In this document: piece by piece, positions 35,043-43,785 of the stretch
Layout: every line of letters starts with the position of its first letter
Numbering within the stretch: position 1 is the first letter of the stretch
Source: 2-01-FULL-50-23 sp964509695
Lineage (GTDB): Bacteria > Patescibacteriota > Microgenomatia > UBA1400 > MFAQ01
DNA: 64,000 nucleotides
Reading direction: 5' to 3'
Assembly: GCA_964509695.1 (NCBI GenBank)
Contig: CAZDXN010000001.1
Location: 62,001-126,000 of the forward strand
Position numbers and translations under genes: made by a program
Notes under the pieces: generated by a model
Seen by the model: only the letters and a program-made list of their open reading frames with translations
What the model was told of the DNA's origin: nothing
Databases searched by the model: none

Positions 35043-35049
35043 ATCAGAT

Positions 35050-36399
35050 ATGAAAATCTTATTTATATATCCATCCAACGACCCCTCTTATCCACTACAG
35101 CTTGGAGCTCTCTCATCCTTTATAAAACAAGAGAAACATCAGGCAAAGTTGTTATCACTAAAAATTACTGGGACTATAGAAACCGAGCATTTTTCTGAAA
35201 TCAAAGGAATCATTAAGGACTTTAACCCGGATTATATTGGTTTCAGTTGTTACGAGACCGCCTTCCCCTGGATAAAAAAAATAAGTAACTACATCAAGAA
35301 GCACTGGCCGGGGATAAAAATCATTGCCGGGGGATACTTCGCCACGCTCGCCCCCGAAGAAGTTATCTCATTTAAAGCGATAGATATTGTTTGCCGAGGT
35401 GAGGGGGAATATCCACTGCTCGAGTTGTTCAACAAACCTCAAAAGACTAATATCCAGAACTTATGGATAAAGAAGAGTAATGAAATTATCAAAAATCCCA
35501 TACGACCATTGATTGTGGATCTGGACGAACTTCCCTACCCCGATAGGGAAATGCTCGACTACCAAAACCAGTTGGATCTTGAAAAAAGGGGTGAAAGGAC
35601 TATCAAGATAATGGCCACTCGAGGTTGCCCTTATTTTTGCACCTACTGCAGCAACAAATATTTCCGAGCTCTCGTTCCCAATCCCCAGATATATCTTCGG
35701 CTGAGAAGCCCGAAAAACGTCATCGAAGAGATCAAACAACTAAAGTCAAAGTATAACTTTGAACTCGTCGGCTTTCATGACGACAATCTGACGCTGGACA
35801 TCAAATGGCTGAAAAAATTTGCAGGGCTATATAGTAAACAAATCGGTCTCCCGTTTTACTGCGCCACCAGAGTTGAGTATTGTAAAAATGAAGTTCTCGA
35901 CATTCTAAAAAATGCCGGCTGCTACTTACTGCTCATCGGCGTCGAAAGCGGTGACGAAAAATATCGGGCGGGGATGATGAAGCGATTTATGACTAACAAG
36001 GCTACCATCGAAGCCTTCCATCGTGCTAGGGGAAAAGGTCTCCTAACTTGGTCATTCACCATGGTCGGCCTTCCCAAAGAAAATCGGTTAATGCTGCTGA
36101 AGACGATCTGGTTAAATTGGCAGTGTAAGGCTGATTTCGTCATGTCTTCAATTTTTTACCCCTTAAAGGGAACTGAACTAGGAAATCTTTGTTATGAGAG
36201 TGGTTGGGTAAACCAAGAAAAAAAAGAAAATATCACCTCTTATGCTTGGGATACCGTCCTCGATCATCCCATTCTTTCAACACTAGAAATCCGCTTGGCA
36301 AAATATCTGAACTCCCTTACCGCCATCAGAAGCCCTCTATTTTGGGAGCTGACTTCCAGCAGGGTAAAAAATTATTTGCTGGGAAAAGGAAGACTATGA
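35050..36399 (+). CDS. B12-binding radical SAM protein 4
   Basis: A 449-residue enzyme, the shortest of the six. B12-binding-like domain with IAGGYFATLAPEE and IVCRGEGE, then cysteines C193, C197 and C200 in GCPYFCTYC, FHDDNLTLD and GVESGDEKY. The C-terminal extension is shorter than in the first three. Its stop overlaps the start of a methyltransferase gene (ATGA), again the radical SAM plus methyltransferase pairing. The substrate is unknown. Confidence 0.85.
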   Translation: MKILFIYPSNDPSYPLQLGALSSFIKQEKHQAKLLSLKITGTIETEHFSEIKGIIKDFNPDYIGFSCYETAFPWIKKISNYIKKHWPGIKIIAGGYFATLAPEEVISFKAIDIVCRGEGEYPLLELFNKPQKTNIQNLWIKKSNEIIKNPIRPLIVDLDELPYPDREMLDYQNQLDLEKRGERTIKIMATRGCPYFCTYCSNKYFRALVPNPQIYLRLRSPKNVIEEIKQLKSKYNFELVGFHDDNLTLDIKWLKKFAGLYSKQIGLPFYCATRVEYCKNEVLDILKNAGCYLLLIGVESGDEKYRAGMMKRFMTNKATIEAFHRARGKGLLTWSFTMVGLPKENRLMLLKTIWLNWQCKADFVMSSIFYPLKGTELGNLCYESGWVNQEKKENITSYAWDTVLDHPILSTLEIRLAKYLNSLTAIRSPLFWELTSSRVKNYLLGKGRL

Positions 36400-37178
36400 A
36401 AAAAAAGATTGAAAAAAACCGTTGGCAAGCTGCCCAAAAATTTGAATACAATGACTGGGCAAATATGCCAAACATCGTAACAGATGAATGGAAAGAGCTC
36501 GTGAAGAAATATTCAAAACTATTTCCAAAAATCGCCAAAAGCTCTGACCTGAAAGATTCAGACGCCATTCTCGACGTCGGCTGCGGTCCAACCGTCCCAG
36601 CCAGGCTTCTTAGAAAAGGAAGGGTCACTGGTATCGAACCCCTAGCAGATAAACTCAAGATCTCTGGAGGAAAGTACTTACCCGGCGTAAATATCATCTG
36701 CGGCAAAGCCGAAAAAATGCCTTTTAAAGATCACTCATTTCAGTTCGTTGTCTGTCGAAACGTCATTGACCACACCCAGAATCCCAAGGTAATCATTAAA
36801 GAAGTAAAAAGAGTTTTAAAAAAAAATGGTCATTTTCTTCTAATTTCTTACACCTATTCACCTTTTATCACTTTTGTAAAAAACATTAGCGAGCGCATTG
36901 GATTATTTCGCAACATCGGTCATCCATTCACCTTCACACCAGAAATGCTTGACCAACTAGTTCAACCGGAATTTGAAATCAAACAAAGATATACTATTCA
37001 CACAGGCAAAGATTCTACTGACTATGGCAAAGTGGGGGAGGAGATTGTTGACAATTCCTTGCTGCACAAGACGATGATATTTATTAACAACAAAATTTTG
37101 GGAGAACCATGGTTTCTAAAGGAATACGGCTTCTTGTGCATCCCAACACCAAAACATACTAAATATGCCGAAGTCTAA
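36396..37178 (+). CDS. Class I SAM-dependent methyltransferase
   Basis: A 260-residue methyltransferase; the ATG at 36396 overlaps the previous stop and is chosen over an in-frame start 192 nt upstream inside the radical SAM gene. Motif I ILDVGCGPTVPARLL, VTGIEPLADK, FQFVVCRNVIDHTQNP and VLKKNGHFLLISYT. The N-terminal 60 residues are charged, with many lysines. It overlaps the next radical SAM gene by 14 nt. An A9 tract in the middle of the gene (about 36815) is in frame. Confidence 0.83.
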   Translation: MKKKIEKNRWQAAQKFEYNDWANMPNIVTDEWKELVKKYSKLFPKIAKSSDLKDSDAILDVGCGPTVPARLLRKGRVTGIEPLADKLKISGGKYLPGVNIICGKAEKMPFKDHSFQFVVCRNVIDHTQNPKVIIKEVKRVLKKNGHFLLISYTYSPFITFVKNISERIGLFRNIGHPFTFTPEMLDQLVQPEFEIKQRYTIHTGKDSTDYGKVGEEIVDNSLLHKTMIFINNKILGEPWFLKEYGFLCIPTPKHTKYAEV

Positions 37179-38712
37179 AAAGAAAATTATTCTAATTAGA
37201 CCTCTCGTTTTTTCAAAGACGAGACCCTATTACGGTGCTCCACTCGCATTGTTGGCGATTTCCAAAATACTAGCAACCGAGGGTTACAAGATAAAGATCA
37301 TCGATCCGCTAACTCACAGGGACTATGTCACTGCTGTAGTTCGGGAAGCAAAAGACGCCATTTGCGTTGGTATTTCGGCCTTGACGGGATATTCTATTTT
37401 CGATGGATTACAAATTGCCCGGGCTGTCAAAAGGAAATATCCTAAACTTCCGGTCGTTTGGGGAGGCTGGCACCCGTCAATCCTCCCTCTTGAGACCATC
37501 AAAGACGAAAATGTCGATATTGTGGTCTACGGACAAGGCGAAAGAACCTTTACCGAATTGGTCCACTCCATAGAGAAAAATAAAACATTAAAAAATATTA
37601 AGGGGATAATCTATAAAAATAAGAAGGGAAAAATAGTTCAAAATACACCGAGACCAATCGAATCGTTAGACAACTTCCCCCCCGTTCCTTATCACCTGAT
37701 CGACGTAAAGAAATTTCTCGTCCCTCAAGAATACGGGAAAAGATCTCTAGTCTATTACACAAGTTTTGGTTGTCCTCATCGATGCATTTTCTGTGTCGAA
37801 CAAATCGTAAACAACCGTCATTGGGCCGGACTCTCTCCAGAGCGGGCCGTGGAAGAAATCACCGACATGAAACAAAAATACGGAATTGACTCAATCCAGA
37901 TTATCGATAGTAATTTCTTTATCAATGAGGATAGGTCCCGGAGGTTCGCCCAACTCTTAATCGATCAAAAAGTGAACATAAAGTGGGGAAACGTGAACGG
38001 CAGAACTAGGCAGATGAGCCAATACAGAGATTCCACCTGGAAGCTAATGAAACAAAGCGGCCTCGAATGCATCCTGATCGGAGCCGAGTCGGGCAGCAAC
38101 GAGACTCTGAAATATATGAAGAAAGATATCACCGTCGCTGACACTCTAAATTTGACCAAGTTCTGTGCCAGATATGACATAAAGATTCTTAGTTCGTTCT
38201 TAGTCGGATTTCCTCACTCAGCCGATCCAGAGAAATGTTACAAGATCACCGAAAAGGAACTAGCCACCTCTCTGAGGTTAATCGATAAAATGTTCAAGAT
38301 CTATCCTCGAATTAGAATGATGTTTGCCTTATTCCTCCCCTATCCCAGCACCGCCTTGTTCGAAGAAAGCCGGAGAATGGGTTTAGAGATACCCGAAAGA
38401 CTTGAAGATTGGCACGAATTTCTGATTGCGGCTGAAGATGCATCCAAAATCAGAGTCCGTCAAAAATGGATTACCCAGGAACAAGCGCGCCGGATCTTAA
38501 TGATTTCTATCTATATATTTTTCTTTATGGATCCTGATTCATTCAATTTGGTCACCGCCAAAATTAATAATCCGTTGAAAAAAGCCTTTCTCCATTTTGG
38601 GTTCCAAGTTTTCAAAAAGATTGTTGACTTGCGTTGGAAATATAAATATTTTGGATTACCAATCGACTTTTGGTTTTATAATATTTTAAGAAAATATAGC
38701 GGTCTAGGATAA
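37165..38712 (+). CDS. B12-binding radical SAM protein 5
   Basis: A 515-residue enzyme with B12-binding-like domain (VWGGWHPSILP, IVVYGQGE) and radical SAM cysteines C203, C207 and C210 in GCPHRCIFC. It differs from the others: the strand motif is IIDSNFF rather than DDN, and the segment before the cysteines reads TSFG rather than SRG. GAESGSNET keeps the SAM-binding glycines. A helical C-terminus (about 400-515) is long. Probably a separate subfamily with its own substrate, perhaps BchE/PhpK-like; this is not settled. Confidence 0.83.
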   Translation: MPKSKKKIILIRPLVFSKTRPYYGAPLALLAISKILATEGYKIKIIDPLTHRDYVTAVVREAKDAICVGISALTGYSIFDGLQIARAVKRKYPKLPVVWGGWHPSILPLETIKDENVDIVVYGQGERTFTELVHSIEKNKTLKNIKGIIYKNKKGKIVQNTPRPIESLDNFPPVPYHLIDVKKFLVPQEYGKRSLVYYTSFGCPHRCIFCVEQIVNNRHWAGLSPERAVEEITDMKQKYGIDSIQIIDSNFFINEDRSRRFAQLLIDQKVNIKWGNVNGRTRQMSQYRDSTWKLMKQSGLECILIGAESGSNETLKYMKKDITVADTLNLTKFCARYDIKILSSFLVGFPHSADPEKCYKITEKELATSLRLIDKMFKIYPRIRMMFALFLPYPSTALFEESRRMGLEIPERLEDWHEFLIAAEDASKIRVRQKWITQEQARRILMISIYIFFFMDPDSFNLVTAKINNPLKKAFLHFGFQVFKKIVDLRWKYKYFGLPIDFWFYNILRKYSGLG

Positions 38713-38722
38713 AGTTCTCTCC

Positions 38723-39862
38723 ATGATGATTTTTATTGCCAATCAATTCGTAGGGAAAAATCTTTCAACAGGCGGAGATATCCTTGCCGTGGAAATGGCC
38801 AAGAGAATCAGGGGGAAACTGACAATACTTGCCCCAATTCAGATTCACGCGCAACTATCAAAGGCACTTCCGAAGGCAACTTTAATTACCACCAATGCTT
38901 TGTATTCGTCCTCGGCTACAGCATCCACACTCTACGGTGGAATATCTATATTTATTAGCTATCTAATTCGATCGTGGAGAAGTACCTCGTGGCTTCTAAA
39001 GAACATCAAGAGCGGCGATCGAGTCTATCTAACTGGTGATTTTATTTGTAACACCCTACCAGCATGGATAATCAAGATGGTAAAGCCTGAAACAATAGTT
39101 CTCGCGAACTTTTATCATCGAAATCCAAGACCAAACGCACGTCTTGGAAACAACTACGTTGTCAGTGCCTTCTCGCGTTTCCTGCAAAATATTAGCCTAA
39201 AAATTCTAAGAAAGATAATCTTCAAAATCTTTGTTCTTTCAAAAGTTGGAGAGGGCGAGTTGGTCAATGAAGGGTTCATCTCTTCACAAATCATTGTTTC
39301 TGGAGCAGGGACAAATATTGACAAACAAAGACGAAATCTAGCGAGGAAAAAAAATCAAATTGTTTTTGTGGGGAGAATAAATATTACCAAGGGGGCATTC
39401 GATCTCATAGAGATCTTTAACCAAGTAGCCAAAAAGAACAATAAAGTCAGACTGATAATGCTCGGTGGATCATCAGGGGCAGACAAATCAAAGTTGGAAA
39501 AGTTGATAAAGGACTATTCTTTAGGGGATAGGATCAGATATCTAGGGTTCGTAGACGAAATAACAAAAAACAAAATCTTGTCTGAGTCAAAAGCCTTGGT
39601 TTTACCATCGAAAGAAGAGGGCTTCGGAATTGTTATTATGGAAGCACTGGCTCTTAGAACACCAGCGGTCTGTTACGACTTACTGGCGCTAAAGACAATT
39701 TTTTCAAGATATCAATCAGTCAATTTTGTAAAAAAGTTTACGAAACAAAAGTTTGCAGACAAAATCATCAAAGTTGTGTCAGAAAAAAAAGAAGTCCCAG
39801 TAGAAAACCTAGGATCATGGGACGATGTTTACAAAATTCAGTCAAAATATTTTTCGCAATAG
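38723..39862 (+). CDS. Family 4 glycosyltransferase
   Basis: A 379-residue GT-B transferase: N-terminal STGGDILAVEMAKR, donor-domain start IVFVGRINITKGA, then LPSKEEGFGIVIMEALALR, the GT4 EX7E motif. A hydrophobic segment around 75-90 may attach it to the membrane. It lies 10 nt after the radical SAM gene and 4 nt before the AftD/YfhO-like gene. Confidence 0.85.
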   Translation: MMIFIANQFVGKNLSTGGDILAVEMAKRIRGKLTILAPIQIHAQLSKALPKATLITTNALYSSSATASTLYGGISIFISYLIRSWRSTSWLLKNIKSGDRVYLTGDFICNTLPAWIIKMVKPETIVLANFYHRNPRPNARLGNNYVVSAFSRFLQNISLKILRKIIFKIFVLSKVGEGELVNEGFISSQIIVSGAGTNIDKQRRNLARKKNQIVFVGRINITKGAFDLIEIFNQVAKKNNKVRLIMLGGSSGADKSKLEKLIKDYSLGDRIRYLGFVDEITKNKILSESKALVLPSKEEGFGIVIMEALALRTPAVCYDLLALKTIFSRYQSVNFVKKFTKQKFADKIIKVVSEKKEVPVENLGSWDDVYKIQSKYFSQ

Positions 39863-39866
39863 ATAA

Positions 39867-42050
39867 ATGAAAGAAATACTCAATAAAATTGTCCGTCCCG
39901 CGATTCCATTATTTCCACTGTTGCTTATTACCGCGATCTTCATTCTTCCGCTTACCAAACCGGGGTTGATTGTTGGAGGCGACTGGACCTTTCCCTCCTC
40001 CAACCAAGAGCTTCGGGTCTTTGGCGACCGAGCCTTTTCGGTTTGGGTCAACGCTGAAATACCCTTCGGAACACAAGTCTCTCATAACAATCTATATTTG
40101 TTTCAGATACTTGCCCACCTTTGGGCATCGATCGGATTTAACGGAATAAGCTTCCAAAAGATTACCCTTTTTCTAACAATCTTTGGCATTTATGTGTTTT
40201 CGTATCGTTTACTTTTAAAGCTCACCAGATCTCCGTTTGCGTCCGTGGTGGGGGCCATGAGTTACCTCTTTTCTCCCATCGTCTTCAACTACCTCAATAT
40301 GGGCTGGAACTATGTCTTGCTTTTTTTGGCCCTCGCCCCTCTCTTTACCCAAATTGCCCTCGACTTCTTCAAAGACGGAAAAAAGAAACACATCATCGCC
40401 CTTGGCCTAATCTCGGCCATAAGCTTCTTCCAATCCCAATCGATTGTTTGGCTCCCCCTTATTTTTATCTGTATTTTCATCTCTCAAGTCACTAGAAAAA
40501 ATTTATTAAAAAACCTTCTGCGTTTCGGCACGGCCTCAATCGGAATCGTCATAATCGTTCTCATCGTTCATCTGCCTTGGCTTCTCCCCATAATTCTAAA
40601 CCCCGGCAATATCATTAACAGCACATCAGCAATTGACCTGAAAAGGTTTTCGGAGGTACTCTCAATATCAAATCAATTCCGTCTCTGGGGGAGTCTATAC
40701 AACCAAGAATTTGAGCTGGCTTTTCCCCAGGTACTGGTTCTGTTTCCCTTTGCCCCAATCCTAATTTGTGTCCTCTCACCACTATTGTCCTCGTTTGAAA
40801 AAAAAAGGCTGCCGGCTTACCTCCTCGTGTTGCTACTGATATCAATTGCCCCCACACTATACATCTTCCGTGGAGCGATCGCCGACCTCCCGTTCGCCGC
40901 GGTGGTCAGGGATATCAGTAGATTTCTTGTAATTACTTCCCTGGGCTTTTCGTTGGGAATCGCGCTTACACTCTCCGTCAACAAAGGTCGATTGGGCCGG
41001 GTAATTATTTGCATTGTATTAATTCTTTCGGCAATACCGTATTTTCTTGGTAGATTATATACACTAACCGGTGACCCATCGCCGCAATCGAACGAGTATA
41101 AGGATTTTCGCGCCAGGCTACTATCCCTTCCCGAAATAGAAAACGAATCAACGCTCCCACTTTCTAACCAAACAAACATTTTTTTGCCCACGGGGGGATT
41201 TATCTTCACAAAAACTGACACCCGGTTCAATCGTGACTTTTGGAGTATTGCTGACATCCAAGGCAATTTTTCTCCGATCGCATCGGGAATGTATTTCACC
41301 GATAAGAGCGATTTTCTGATATCCAACCTTGTCCAAAATTATTCGCTGGTAAGTAACAATATTGACCTTTTGACCGCTTTCTTTCGAGTCTACGGGATTA
41401 ACAACCTTGTTTATCGTTCTGGACTCGAATCGACTTACAAATCGCAGTTAGATCGTGACGGCATCCAAAAAAAATGTCAGGCAGTCCTTCCGGAAAGTGA
41501 TTCTGATTGGTCCATTACCTCGATTTGTACCATTAAAGATACTTACCCCCTCATTTATGCTTCTGTATTACCCCGATATTCAGCCAGACCGTTTAGTGAG
41601 ATATTGTCTGAAAAAAATAATCAAGACCGCATCGTCATTTTGGGCTGTCCGAAAATGATAAAAGAGAAAAGTATTATTTGTAATATTGGCAAAGTTGATA
41701 ATTTAGCCTCTACCGCCCCATCCCTGAAGTTTAATAAAATCTCCGAGACGAAGTACCGTCTCGAAGTCGAGGATATCAGGGGGAAATTTTTATTAGTTTT
41801 TAATCAAACGTATCATCCTGGCTGGGTTATTCGAAGTAAGTTTGGGGAAAAGCTAAACCTTCCCCACATTCTGGTAAATCAATTGGTTAATGGTTGGGTG
41901 GTGGATCCGGCAGGGGATCTGGACAAGGAAGAATACATTATCGAGTTTTACCCTCAGATGCTCTACTCGGGACTATTGCCGATCTCGTTAATTAGTATCC
42001 TAATTATGCTGCTCTACCTCGTCTACCAATCGAAATCAAAAAGTCAATGA
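39867..42050 (+). CDS. AftD/YfhO-like GT-C membrane protein
   Basis: A 727-residue protein with about 12 membrane helices in the first 400 residues, an early loop GGDWTFPSSNQELRVFGD holding the acidic residue expected of GT-C enzymes, and SYLFSPIVFNYLNMGW. The C-terminal 300 residues are extracytoplasmic and end NQTYHPGWVI, VNQLVNGWVV and a last helix, like the protein at 18411. Likely a transferase adding a sugar outside the membrane. It overlaps the KTDQFQ-domain gene by 4 nt, repeating the gene order at 18411-23946. Confidence 0.7.
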   Translation: MKEILNKIVRPAIPLFPLLLITAIFILPLTKPGLIVGGDWTFPSSNQELRVFGDRAFSVWVNAEIPFGTQVSHNNLYLFQILAHLWASIGFNGISFQKITLFLTIFGIYVFSYRLLLKLTRSPFASVVGAMSYLFSPIVFNYLNMGWNYVLLFLALAPLFTQIALDFFKDGKKKHIIALGLISAISFFQSQSIVWLPLIFICIFISQVTRKNLLKNLLRFGTASIGIVIIVLIVHLPWLLPIILNPGNIINSTSAIDLKRFSEVLSISNQFRLWGSLYNQEFELAFPQVLVLFPFAPILICVLSPLLSSFEKKRLPAYLLVLLLISIAPTLYIFRGAIADLPFAAVVRDISRFLVITSLGFSLGIALTLSVNKGRLGRVIICIVLILSAIPYFLGRLYTLTGDPSPQSNEYKDFRARLLSLPEIENESTLPLSNQTNIFLPTGGFIFTKTDTRFNRDFWSIADIQGNFSPIASGMYFTDKSDFLISNLVQNYSLVSNNIDLLTAFFRVYGINNLVYRSGLESTYKSQLDRDGIQKKCQAVLPESDSDWSITSICTIKDTYPLIYASVLPRYSARPFSEILSEKNNQDRIVILGCPKMIKEKSIICNIGKVDNLASTAPSLKFNKISETKYRLEVEDIRGKFLLVFNQTYHPGWVIRSKFGEKLNLPHILVNQLVNGWVVDPAGDLDKEEYIIEFYPQMLYSGLLPISLISILIMLLYLVYQSKSKSQ

Positions 42051-42958
42051 AAAACAAGCGATCGATCTTCATCGCCATGTCATTGTTTTTATATGGACTG
42101 GTAACCTTCGGGTCTTTTTTGAGGAACTACGAACCCGGCCTGTCAATATTGATCCATGAACACCCCAACCTATTTCTGAAAAATACCCCGATGCTCGCGG
42201 GGAACAAAGTAACCTTCGAAATTGTGTCCCCCCACAACGGACTTGGCATCGTTGCGGTGCGTTTCAGAACATACGGGAGAGTAAACGACGATGTCCTGAC
42301 GTTTCGGATGAAGCCAAAGGGTGCCTCGACCTGGACATACTCCGCAAATTACAAGACAGATCAGTTCCAAGATGGGAAGCTTTTTCCGTTTGGTTACCCA
42401 GTAATCCCGGATTCAAAAAATGGAACCTACTTGATCCAGTTGGAATCACTATCCGGTACTGAGGACAATCATGTTTCCGTAGATACCGGTAACCCAATCA
42501 TCGTCAGTAAATATCATTATCCCCAAACAACATCAAAGAATATCCAGTTTGGTTTCAGGAAAGCCTTCAACCTTCTCTCCAACTCCTCTACAGCCTTTCC
42601 CATATTATTTTATTTTTGCCCGTTTTTATTATATTTACTCAATTTATTTTCAATATTCAAAAGAAAAAAACCCTCGTATTTCTCGATTCTATTTCCCGCA
42701 ACGCTGATGCTATCAGCTTACTTCCTCAAGCTTCCCGTTCCTGATTACTGGGAACTCACGCTGGCACTAACCTGGCTTGTTTATGTTTTGGTAAGCAAAG
42801 TATCTTATCGCTTCAGTGTTGCGCTGTCTTTGCTTGCGGCTCTCTATCTGGTGATCCAGTCCCTCAAGAACGATGCCTTCGATGTTGATCAGGCTGGGCA
42901 ATGGCTCTACTACAGTCTTCTTCTGGCCATAATCCAAGTTAAAGCCAAAAGCTATTAG
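42047..42958 (+). CDS. Membrane-anchored KTDQFQ beta-domain protein, short form
   Basis: A 303-residue protein: N-terminal anchor (about 7-24), extracytoplasmic beta-domain (about 50-155) with RFRTYGRVNDD, YKTDQFQ (102-108), LFPFGYP (112-118) and DSKNG, then about five helices (about 185-300). It matches the modules at 28532 and 21211. The start lies inside the stop of the AftD/YfhO-like gene, which strongly suggests a partner or accessory subunit for that transferase. The stop overlaps that of the convergent acyltransferase by 4 bases. Family not recognised. Confidence 0.73.
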   Translation: MKNKRSIFIAMSLFLYGLVTFGSFLRNYEPGLSILIHEHPNLFLKNTPMLAGNKVTFEIVSPHNGLGIVAVRFRTYGRVNDDVLTFRMKPKGASTWTYSANYKTDQFQDGKLFPFGYPVIPDSKNGTYLIQLESLSGTEDNHVSVDTGNPIIVSKYHYPQTTSKNIQFGFRKAFNLLSNSSTAFPILFYFCPFLLYLLNLFSIFKRKKPSYFSILFPATLMLSAYFLKLPVPDYWELTLALTWLVYVLVSKVSYRFSVALSLLAALYLVIQSLKNDAFDVDQAGQWLYYSLLLAIIQVKAKSY

Positions 42959-43467
42959 ATTTTTTTAACAAACCTTGCCGGGTTTCCCGCCCAGATCTCG
43001 TCTCTGGGAATATTTTTATTTACCAGAGATAATGCGCCTATGATACTATTGTCACCAATATTAACTCCGGGAAGGATGACACTTCCGGCTCCGATCCAAA
43101 CGTTTCTCCCGATTATTATCTCTTTTCCGACCACTCCTAGACTGCCGATCGGCGCCCCTCTCCTATACTTGTAATTTGCCGAGTACAGTTGGACGTAGGG
43201 AGATAGTTTGGTATTGTCGCCAATAGTGATGCCAAAATCACCGTAAAGATTACACCCCTGATTGATATCTACGCGATTTCCCAGCTCGATGTTATACGTC
43301 CCGCCAAACGAGACGTCCCGGCAGATATAAACCCACCCACTGACCTTCTTGAAAGCAAAATAATAGAAATAGTACCTTAATATCGCGAGAAGGTGTTGCG
43401 GTATCCGTTCAAGGATGACCGGCAGTAGTCTCAAAGAAAATCTCCTGGACTGAACGTAAGGTATCAT
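42955..43467 (-). CDS. Left-handed beta-helix acyltransferase, likely atypical
   Basis: A 170-residue hexapeptide-repeat protein: isoleucine/valine every six residues from about 60 to 155 (GNRVDINQGCNLYGD, IGDNTKLSPY, IIGRNVWIGAGSVILPGVNIG) and the terminal AGNPARFVKKI common to sugar O-acetyltransferases of the WcaF/NodL type. The catalytic histidine expected in the central loop is not visible: that loop reads YSANYKYRRGAP. It may be inactive, use another residue or transfer a different group. The N-terminal 45 residues are hydrophobic and basic. Convergent with the KTDQFQ gene. Confidence 0.8.
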   Translation of the reverse strand: MIPYVQSRRFSLRLLPVILERIPQHLLAILRYYFYYFAFKKVSGWVYICRDVSFGGTYNIELGNRVDINQGCNLYGDFGITIGDNTKLSPYVQLYSANYKYRRGAPIGSLGVVGKEIIIGRNVWIGAGSVILPGVNIGDNSIIGALSLVNKNIPRDEIWAGNPARFVKKI

Positions 43468-43477
43468 ATACTTATAG

Positions 43478-43760
43478 ATGAAAACAAAGCATTCTCTAAT
43501 AATAATCGGTCTGATAATTTTATTCTTTACTCCTTCATTAGTAAATCATATTTCGCAGTTTCTAAATTTTTTTCGTTTGCTAGGACTCCGCAATCGATCG
43601 TCTTCTATCGACCGATTCCTACCCAAGTTTTAGCTGGACAGACAAAGAAGTCGTCTTCAGAACAGACCCAACCCTGACAGAGTCCGGAAAAATTAGACTG
43701 GTCAATATTGATGGGATCCAAAGCAATGAAGTAGATTTTACTTATACCCCTCCAAAGTAG
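43478..43760 (+). pseudogene. Frameshifted small secreted protein
   Basis: An ATG at 43478, with TATACT five bases upstream, opens a frame encoding a clear signal or anchor (MKTKHSLIIIGLIILFF) and ends at a stop at 43633. From 43584 a second frame, +1 relative to the first, runs to 43760 and looks like real secreted protein (SWTDKEVVFRTDPTLTESG then VDFTYTPPK). Skipping the G at 43583 joins them into about 93 residues. A one-base insertion, an assembly error or, less likely, programmed frameshifting could explain it. This is the only content of the 318-bp gap at 43468-43785. No family is recognised. Confidence 0.45.
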
Positions 43761-43785
43761 CAGAGATCAGTGGCCATTTGACCGC

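Noticed and set aside
36810..36830. A9 tract in a methyltransferase gene as a phase switch
   Set aside because: A-runs of 8-9 are frequent across this AT-rich window (also near 40800 and 59910), so they are not distinctive, unlike the single G9.
40817..41326. Open frame of 169 codons opposite the AftD/YfhO-like gene
   Set aside because: A shadow of the plus-strand coding frame; no motif, no promoter and no overlap-type junction.
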